Below are positions 58,516 to 64,000 of a stretch of 64,000 nucleotides of DNA, piece by piece (the stretch's first letter is position 1; every line of letters begins with the position of its first letter). A model generated the notes under the pieces. That model was not told the origin of the DNA. It did not search any database and saw only the letters and a program-made list of their open reading frames with translations. The position numbers and the translations under genes were made by a program. Source of the DNA: Ferrovibrio xuzhouensis (lineage in GTDB: Bacteria > Pseudomonadota > Alphaproteobacteria > Ferrovibrionales > Ferrovibrionaceae); the NCBI RefSeq assembly GCF_042648965.1, contig NZ_JBHRYJ010000004.1, positions 186,001 to 250,000 of the forward strand, read 5' to 3'.

Positions 58516-58674
58516 GCGGCCTTAAAATTTTCCATTGCCCGACGAGTTGAATTTCTTTGAGCAGAACTCTTATCACTCCCGCAGTAACACTGCCTATCGG
58601 GTTTGAACTTTCCCATTGATCGTTTCTAGGCACCGTGAGCCACAACCGGTTGAGGGGTTGAAGTAAACGGCCGG

Positions 58675-61600
58675 TCAGGATGACGGTGGTGCCGTCACGA
58701 CAATACGGAAGGGATTGTTCGGATCATATTTTTCCAGGACCTGGTTCGGATCGCTGACAGGCGACCAGGATATGGTGCCGCGTGTGCTTGTCTGGACCGT
58801 GATGCTGGCCGTATAATCAGGGGGGACTGGCCGCACGCTGCCCTTGGGGTAATGGGCCTTGTCGTTCACCCAGACATCGACCGCAAGGTTGACAGACGTG
58901 CCGGCCGGCGGCGCATAGAAAGCGGTCGGTGGGCCAACCGAACTGTTGGCGGCATAATACGGCTCCTCGATCGCCGTGACCGTAGTCCCGCTGGCGAAGC
59001 CGGCACAGGTAACGGACTGCCCGACCACGACCGGCGCGACATCAAAAGCAGCATCCAGCGTCACACTGGCCGTGCTGGCAGTCACGGTGCCGGTGGTCAT
59101 GGCGGAAAGGCTCAGGGCGGCGGCGGTTCCGCCGCTTGTTGCTGCCGCACTCATGGTCAATGTGCCGGCCTTGGCATCGGCGGCGATAACCGTCGTACCG
59201 GTTGGCACCCCGGTTCCTGCAATGGCCTGGCCCGGACGGACCAGCGACAGATCGGCAACGCCGGTGACGGTGGCCATCCCTGTCGCAAGGCTGCCGGTGG
59301 TCGTGGCGGAAAAGGTCATCGGCATGGCGGTACCGCCCGCACTCGCTGCTGCACTGCAGGTGATGATGGCGGGCGCCCGCACCACAGCCCGCACCAGCGG
59401 GTTAGTCGCACTCAGGACACCTGAACCGCTCTGGCTGGTGAACAGCACGAAGAAGTTGCGTGTTGGCTCGGCCTGCGACGGCATGCAGGACAGCTGCATT
59501 ACGCCGAGCTTATTTTTTCCATCGGGTATGGTAACCCAGGAAACGACCAGCGGACTTTTGGAATCGCGCAGCGGGCTGAAGCCGGGAACGCCACCGGCAC
59601 TGGTGTAATCCTGCGCATACAGGATGCCGAAATGGCGCGGGAAGGCCGCATCGAACTGCGCGGCTGACCAACTTCCGTCGGAAAAGTCGAGCCACATCGC
59701 CTCCGTGCTCTGCAGGTCGAAATCGTCGGTCGCCTTGCCCGATTTGCCATGCTGCAGCGGATACCAGCCGATGGTCTGCACATAGGCATCGACGCCGGTG
59801 AAGCTGTCCTCGGGCGGTGGTCCGGACCAGCCGGGACCGGACTGCGAGGTCGTGAATATCAGCGCAACGGCCGAACCGCTGGTTGTAGCCGCCAGATTCA
59901 GTGTCAGGCTGGTGCCGTCGACCGCTTTCACCTGGGCGCCGGCCGGCAGTCCGGCACCGGACACATACTGGCCCGGCACGACGATGGCCGGGTCGGCGAT
60001 GCCGGTGATGGTGGTCGAGCCTTGCGTTACATCTCCTGTCGTGGTGCTGGTGTTGAAGAATGTCGCGAAGGTCAGCGACACGGCCGTGCCGCTGGCTGTC
60101 GCGTTGGCGCTGAGGGTAACTGTCGTTGCCCCGACAGCCGTGACCGTTGCCCCGGCCGGCACGCCAGTGCCGGACACCACCTGGCCGATGGCTACCGACG
60201 TGATGGCAGCGACGCTGCTGATCGTGGGGTGTCCTGCGATCAAGGTCCCCGTCGTCGCAAGCGTGGCTATCGTGAAGAACGTCAGCGCGACGGCCGTGCC
60301 GCTGGTCGCCGCTGCAGCGCTGAGCGTGACTGTCTGGGCGGTCGCATCGACCGCCAGCACTGTGGTGTTCTCCGGCACACCGGCGCCGGTGACGCCCTGG
60401 CCAGTGAAGAGGCCCGTGCAGCTGCTCAGGGCCGTGATGGACGTCGAGTTCGCGGTCAGGGTTCCGGTGACCTGCACCGGCGGATTGGGGCCGGTGCTGG
60501 CGGCATCGAAAGCGACGTAATTGGCGAGGTTCATCGTCACGTTGCCGATCGGCATGTCGGCTTCGCTGCTGATCCAGGGAATCTCGCCACCCGGGGCCTG
60601 CGGCCCGGATCTGGCGATCGATGGATAGCCGGTCAGGTCGAATTCCGCGACCGGCGTGGCCTTCGAGATGTCACGGCCGCCATTGGGCGCATCGATATAC
60701 TGTGCCATGCGCGTCGGTGACCAGGCAATGGTATAGGTGTGAAAGCCATCATAGGGCGCGAACACCTCGCTGGTATCGAACAGATAGGCCTCGTTGTTGA
60801 GCACCGCCGCGGTAAAGGATCCGTCGAGAGTCGAGCCGGCCATGGGGGTCGAACTCAGGACGCCATCATGGGCGATGGTGCCCCAGCTGCCGAGATCTAC
60901 GCTGACCGATGTATTGCCAGTCGGAGTGCGCCAGAAGTTCAGGGCCACGGCATTGTCCATGCTGAGGCTGCTCGGGGCAGCTTTTGTCACCAGCGGATAC
61001 TTCCAGTCAGTCGCCTGGGGCCAGGCCGGTGCCGTCCCCGTGCCGGTCTGGGCGACGAGCAGATCCCACCAGGTCTGGCTGCTGCGCGGCTGCAGGCTGG
61101 GCTGAAAGATCGTGACGTTGAGCGCAGTAACCGTGGTACCGCTCAGACCAGCGACGACCTTGCCGAGCGTGCCGGTTGGTAGCAGGCCAGCGGAGTGGAC
61201 GATCAGCGGTTTCTCGGCCGGCAATGGTGGCGTGAAGGTCACGCTGTAACTGCCTGCGGGTGTGAAATTGAAATTCTGCCCGGCAGCCGCCTGCATCGCA
61301 CAGTTGCTCAGCGTCACCGTATTGGTCACGGCATCAAGCGCCGTGATCGTCGTATCGGACGGCAGCAGGGCGGGATTGTTCGCTGCAGTGACGATTTCGC
61401 CGACCACCAGCTGCGGAACCAGGCCTGCCGACAGGACGATCTGGTCGGTCTGCGCACAGACCGCCTGCCCGACCAGCACGCCGGCGGGCAGCGTGATATC
61501 CGTCACCATCGCCGATGCCGCGGTCAGGGTGCCCGTGGCGGTGCCGCCGATGAACAGCAGGGGTTGCTGCGTGTAGGCGGCCGTAGCCGCGTTCGACAGG

Positions 61601-62520
61601 GTGATCGAGTTGCTGGCCGTATTGATCGCCTGCACCGTGGTGTCGATCGGTACACCCGTCGCATACACGCTCTGGCCCACGGCGATAGCCGACAGGGCCG
61701 CAAAGCCGTTGACCGTGGCCGAGCCAGTGATGAGGTTGCCCGATGCAGTGAGCGTGAAGTTCAGGGTGGCGTCGGCGCAGGTGACGGGAGAGGCACTGCT
61801 CAGCGTGACCGTGCTGGCACCGGCATCGATCTCCGTCACCATGGTTGCATCTGCAAGGACGGAGGCGATGCTGCCGGGTCCGCCCGCGGACGAAACGCTG
61901 ACCGCGTATTGCCCCTTCACGCCGAACAGGCCGGTGCCGTCATTTAGCTGGTCGAGCGCGGCCTGCACATCCGAGGCACTCGCATTGAAATCCAGCGAAT
62001 CCGTCATGTCGCCGCTCACGCCATCCTCGAGGATAAACGTGCCGCCCGTGGGCGCGCCGGCGCTGCCTGCGGTCATCCAGGTGTTATAATAGGCCCACAT
62101 CTGCCGGGCGATCTCTTCATCGGTACGCGCAACCTGTGTCCAGGCGACGGCGGCATTCTCGATCGTTTCTGAGCGCGGATCGCCGAGATTGAGCATGGCA
62201 GCGTAGGTCGTGACCGTCGGCTTGGGCAGATTGCCGTCGAAGGACAGATAGGCAGCCTGCGGCGCCTGCGTATACGGGACGAACTCGAAATCGACCTCGT
62301 TCCAATTCCAGTTCTGCGCGGTGTTTGAGGCCTGCGCCGGCGACGGGCAGTTGGAATAGAGCCAGAAGGTCGAGCAGACCGGTCCCTTCGCCGCTCGCAT
62401 CCGGCAGATGAACAGGCCGTAGCCGAAGCTGCGGTTCGACTGCATCTGCGTCGACAGGAAATCGCCCATGCGGACGTAAGAAAACTGGCTGTCTTTCAGC
62501 ATTCCCGGCTTCGATGTCAT
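58675..62520 (-). CDS. Glycoside hydrolase family 16-like protein interrupted by tandem beta-repeats; phage-tail-locus associated
   Basis: A 1281-residue protein from the ATG at 62520 (GAGGGG upstream); residues from frames further upstream belong to the neighbouring gene. GH16 pieces appear in order: FGYGLFICRMRAAKGPVCST (32-51), the catalytic NEVDFEF (74-80; E75 nucleophile, E79 acid/base), FHTYTIAWSPTRMAQYID (593-610), then MPIGNVTMNLANYVAF (656-671) and VDAYVQTIGWYPL (910-922), the usual last strand. Between them lie repeat blocks at about 257-410 and 685-889, and a third at 1075-1184 follows. No signal peptide. Its position behind a DUF6519 gene suggests a tail-associated enzyme or fibre that digests a surface glycan. 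The GH16 call is fairly secure; the role is inferred. Confidence 0.8.
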   Translation of the reverse strand: MTSKPGMLKDSQFSYVRMGDFLSTQMQSNRSFGYGLFICRMRAAKGPVCSTFWLYSNCPSPAQASNTAQNWNWNEVDFEFVPYTQAPQAAYLSFDGNLPKPTVTTYAAMLNLGDPRSETIENAAVAWTQVARTDEEIARQMWAYYNTWMTAGSAGAPTGGTFILEDGVSGDMTDSLDFNASASDVQAALDQLNDGTGLFGVKGQYAVSVSSAGGPGSIASVLADATMVTEIDAGASTVTLSSASPVTCADATLNFTLTASGNLITGSATVNGFAALSAIAVGQSVYATGVPIDTTVQAINTASNSITLSNAATAAYTQQPLLFIGGTATGTLTAASAMVTDITLPAGVLVGQAVCAQTDQIVLSAGLVPQLVVGEIVTAANNPALLPSDTTITALDAVTNTVTLSNCAMQAAAGQNFNFTPAGSYSVTFTPPLPAEKPLIVHSAGLLPTGTLGKVVAGLSGTTVTALNVTIFQPSLQPRSSQTWWDLLVAQTGTGTAPAWPQATDWKYPLVTKAAPSSLSMDNAVALNFWRTPTGNTSVSVDLGSWGTIAHDGVLSSTPMAGSTLDGSFTAAVLNNEAYLFDTSEVFAPYDGFHTYTIAWSPTRMAQYIDAPNGGRDISKATPVAEFDLTGYPSIARSGPQAPGGEIPWISSEADMPIGNVTMNLANYVAFDAASTGPNPPVQVTGTLTANSTSITALSSCTGLFTGQGVTGAGVPENTTVLAVDATAQTVTLSAAAATSGTAVALTFFTIATLATTGTLIAGHPTISSVAAITSVAIGQVVSGTGVPAGATVTAVGATTVTLSANATASGTAVSLTFATFFNTSTTTGDVTQGSTTITGIADPAIVVPGQYVSGAGLPAGAQVKAVDGTSLTLNLAATTSGSAVALIFTTSQSGPGWSGPPPEDSFTGVDAYVQTIGWYPLQHGKSGKATDDFDLQSTEAMWLDFSDGSWSAAQFDAAFPRHFGILYAQDYTSAGGVPGFSPLRDSKSPLVVSWVTIPDGKNKLGVMQLSCMPSQAEPTRNFFVLFTSQSGSGVLSATNPLVRAVVRAPAIITCSAAASAGGTAMPMTFSATTTGSLATGMATVTGVADLSLVRPGQAIAGTGVPTGTTVIAADAKAGTLTMSAAATSGGTAAALSLSAMTTGTVTASTASVTLDAAFDVAPVVVGQSVTCAGFASGTTVTAIEEPYYAANSSVGPPTAFYAPPAGTSVNLAVDVWVNDKAHYPKGSVRPVPPDYTASITVQTSTRGTISWSPVSDPNQVLEKYDPNNPFRIVVTAPPSS
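58969..59298 (-). repeat. Protein-repeat block 3 (two units, second partial)
   Basis: Encodes residues 1075-1184 of the GH16 protein. The units read TGSLATGMATVTGVADLSLV... GQAIAGTGVPTGTTVIA and TGTVTASTASVTLDA... GQSVTCAGFASGTTVTAI. They share the GQ-x-V-x-G-x-G-x-P/A-x-G-T-T-V core with the other blocks. Confidence 0.75.
59854..60468 (-). repeat. Protein-repeat block 2 (three units)
   Basis: Encodes residues 685-889: three units of about 62-64 residues starting TGTLTANSTSITA, TGTLIAGHPTISS and TGDVTQGSTTITG. Each has a GQxVSGxGxPxG loop and closes with TVTLS...SGTAV-LTF. The block separates two parts of the GH16 fold. Confidence 0.85.
61291..61752 (-). repeat. Protein-repeat block 1 (two divergent units)
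   Basis: Encodes residues 257-410. Unit one is TLTASGNLITGSATVNG... GQSVYATGVPIDTTVQAI; unit two starts ATGTLTAASAMVTDITLPAG and has lost part of the loop. More divergent than block 2. Confidence 0.65.
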
Positions 62521-62563
62521 GTCTGTATCCCCTCTGTTGATGGATCGATCCGGCGAGCGGCTG

Positions 62564-63859
62564 CTACCGGCCCATGAACTGCTTCTCCGCCGCAGCAAGG
62601 CGTTTCTCGAGTTGCGCCAGTTTTTCCAGCAGTCCGTTGCCGCCCGGTCCGGCAAGCGGACCGAACAGGACGCGCAGGTCCTGGTCGACCGTCCAGGCCG
62701 TGCCGGACAGGCTGAGCGCGGCGATCTGCGCGTAATTGTGCGAGATGCCCTGCTTCGGCTGCGGCAGCGGCACGCCTTTGGCATCCGCCGGCCAGTCGAT
62801 GCCGCCGGTCGCCGCCCGCGCGGTGAAGGTCCAGAAATCGCCATAGGCCACGGCCGGCTGCGTGGCGGCGGCGGGAAACTGCACGGTGATGCCGTCTTCG
62901 AGCGGTAGCCAGCTGCCCGGCACGATCGGGATGGTGCCGTCCACCAGCCCGGCGCCATCCTGCTGGTCCCAGCGCTGCAGCATCGGATGCCGGTCCGGAT
63001 GGATGGCCGGCGCCTTGCCTGTCGCCGAGCTGAGCGTGACGGTGTTGCGGGCCGCGTCGATGGCCGCCACCTGCCAGAGCGGCACCGCGGTCTGGCCGAA
63101 CACGATGTCGTCGTCGACGAATTCGACCCAGTCGCCGACGGCCAGCTGTGTGCCAAGCGGCGCGGCCGCCGGGGCAAGCGTGACAGCCCCGTCATTCCAG
63201 GCCTGGATCCCGAAGGTCACCGCACCATTGCGCCGCGACCATTTGAACGTGCCGTTCGCGGCATTGGCGGTGCCGCTGCCGTAATGCACCTCGACGCGGT
63301 AGAGCCAGTTGCCGAGGCCGGAACTGTTGGTGACCTGCGCCGTCATCACCGGACTGGCCGGCGCCGACCATGGCGGCGGATCGGCTTTCGGCAGCAGTTT
63401 GAGCTGCCAGACCTGCTGCAGGCCGACCGCGGTATCCGCACCGCCGAGCGCCACCTCGCCGAGCGCCGGGTCCTGCCAGGCATTGACGATGCGCGGCCAG
63501 ACATCGAGATAGGCGATGTATGATCCGGCCTTGAGCGGCAGCCGGCTGCCGACCGGCAGGTAGGGCTGTCTGGCCCAGGCCACCGCGGCATCGCAGCTGC
63601 ACAGGATGCCGGCCACATAATAGCGTCCGGCGCCGATCTGCAGGCCGGCGTTGCTGCCGGGGGTCAGCGCGAAGCCGGCGGCATCCTTCGGACCGGCCGC
63701 CGCGCCGACCAGATCGACGAGCTGTTGCTGCAGATGCTGCTGCTGGCCGGATTGCAGGTTGTTCCAGTCGGCATCGAGGGCGACACGGCCTTGCTGCATC
63801 AGGATGGTCTGGTATAACCCGCTGGTGGGAAACTGGAAGCGTGAGAAATCGCCGCTCAT
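62564..63859 (-). CDS. DUF6519-type phage-tail/eCIS-associated protein
   Basis: A 431-residue protein that opens SGDFSRFQFPTSGLYQTILM followed by QQGRVALDADWNNLQSGQQQ. The MQQGRVxLDADWN motif marks the DUF6519 family, which as I recall is encoded in phage-tail-like and contractile injection loci. The middle is beta-rich (IGAGRYYVAGILCSCDAAVA, LKAGSYIAYLDVWPRIVNAW) and the end is a short coiled coil (LLEKLAQLEKRLAAAEKQFM). There is no signal peptide. AAAGGA precedes the ATG. The GH16-like gene starts 43 bases downstream. A structural or spike-decorating role is inference. Confidence 0.75.
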   Translation of the reverse strand: MSGDFSRFQFPTSGLYQTILMQQGRVALDADWNNLQSGQQQHLQQQLVDLVGAAAGPKDAAGFALTPGSNAGLQIGAGRYYVAGILCSCDAAVAWARQPYLPVGSRLPLKAGSYIAYLDVWPRIVNAWQDPALGEVALGGADTAVGLQQVWQLKLLPKADPPPWSAPASPVMTAQVTNSSGLGNWLYRVEVHYGSGTANAANGTFKWSRRNGAVTFGIQAWNDGAVTLAPAAAPLGTQLAVGDWVEFVDDDIVFGQTAVPLWQVAAIDAARNTVTLSSATGKAPAIHPDRHPMLQRWDQQDGAGLVDGTIPIVPGSWLPLEDGITVQFPAAATQPAVAYGDFWTFTARAATGGIDWPADAKGVPLPQPKQGISHNYAQIAALSLSGTAWTVDQDLRVLFGPLAGPGGNGLLEKLAQLEKRLAAAEKQFMGR

Positions 63860-63889
63860 GTGATCCTTTCCGCGCTGGCTGCTGCAGCG

Positions 63890-64000
63890 CTATGTGACGA
63901 AGACCGGATCGACGGTGCAGCCCAGCGGCACAAAGCGTGGCAGCAGGCGCAGGAGCAGCCGTCGCAGCTGCGGTTCGTTCAGATTGTTGAAGGCCCCCAT
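63890..64000 (-). CDS. C-terminal end of an unidentified gene in the phage-tail-like locus (partial)
   Basis: Only the last 36 codons are in the window. The frame ends NEPQLRRLLLRLLPRFVPLG then CTVDPVFVT and TAG, 30 bases upstream of the DUF6519 gene on the same strand. The ATG at the window edge need not be the start. I cannot assign a family from this tail, but the tight spacing suggests it belongs to the same operon, where a tail or baseplate protein would be expected. Confidence 0.55.
   Translation of the reverse strand: MGAFNNLNEPQLRRLLLRLLPRFVPLGCTVDPVFVT

Noticed and set aside
62521..63195. N-terminal extension of the GH16-like frame upstream to 63195
   Set aside because: It overlaps the DUF6519 gene and reads as Arg/Ser/Pro-rich shadow sequence. 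The ATG at 62520 has a proper ribosome-binding site.

Overview
This window looks like a chromosomal segment of a high-GC alphaproteobacterium, most likely from the Rhodospirillales or a neighbouring order. The evidence is gene order and gene families typical of that class: plsX-fabH-ihfA-merR, ribD-ribE-ribBA-ribH-nusB-thiL, yajC-secD-secF followed by a Mth938-like gene, a ubiquinol-cytochrome c chaperone, and DUF6867 inside a Liv operon. The genus cannot be fixed from the sequence alone. Most of the window is ordinary core chromosome; the last 5.5 kb is accessory.

Layout. 1-7.5 kb: end of a beta-hydroxyacid dehydrogenase, hemB behind a lone HigA-like gene, a membrane PAS histidine kinase, a valine-catabolism trio (acyl-CoA dehydrogenase, 3-hydroxyisobutyryl-CoA hydrolase, mmsB) and a RidA gene. 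7.6-13.2 kb: branched-chain amino acid ABC operon (small DUF6898-like gene, livH, livM, livG, livF, DUF6867, livK) ending in a strong terminator. 13.3-20.5 kb: rpiB, glyA, nrdR, then the riboflavin genes, nusB and thiL. The RibBA protein has a degenerate GTP cyclohydrolase II half. 20.5-27 kb: FliL-like protein, MFS transporter, K+-independent H+-pyrophosphatase, cobS and cobT (divergent), bamE. 27-32 kb: a cytochrome bc1 assembly chaperone, YceD, rpmF, plsX, fabH, ihfA, a MerR regulator and tRNA-Pro(GGG). 32-40.5 kb: hemerythrin, a metal-binding HMA protein, yajC-secD-secF, homologues of mitochondrial complex I assembly factors NDUFAF3 and NDUFAF6, a PuuD-like membrane protein, trmFO, recX and a HbpS/GlcG protein. 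40.5-46.5 kb: uvrA divergent from ssb, an envelope/stress cluster (membrane protein, DUF883/ElaB, two CsbD proteins, one with a signal peptide), mazG. 46.7-54.8 kb: gamma-glutamyltransferase, DUF1028 protein and a complete Opp/Dpp/Gsi-type peptide ABC transporter, behind a candidate sigma-54 promoter. 54.9-58.5 kb: beta-propeller protein, HTH protein, DUF899 and DUF2182 proteins.

58.6-64 kb (minus strand) is the edge of a phage-tail-like locus, possibly an extracellular contractile injection system. It holds the C-terminus of an unidentified gene, a DUF6519-type protein and a 1281-residue protein. In the last, a glycoside hydrolase family 16 fold with an intact ExDxE site appears to be interrupted by blocks of a roughly 65-residue beta-rich repeat. 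This is the most unusual object in the window. The rest of the locus lies beyond position 64000.

The genes link into a few themes. Valine is imported by Liv and degraded by the acyl-CoA dehydrogenase/hydrolase/MmsB set. Gamma-glutamyl peptides are probably imported by the 49-55 kb transporter and cleaved in the cytoplasm by the adjacent transferase. Three homologues of mitochondrial respiratory-chain assembly factors occur within 11 kb.
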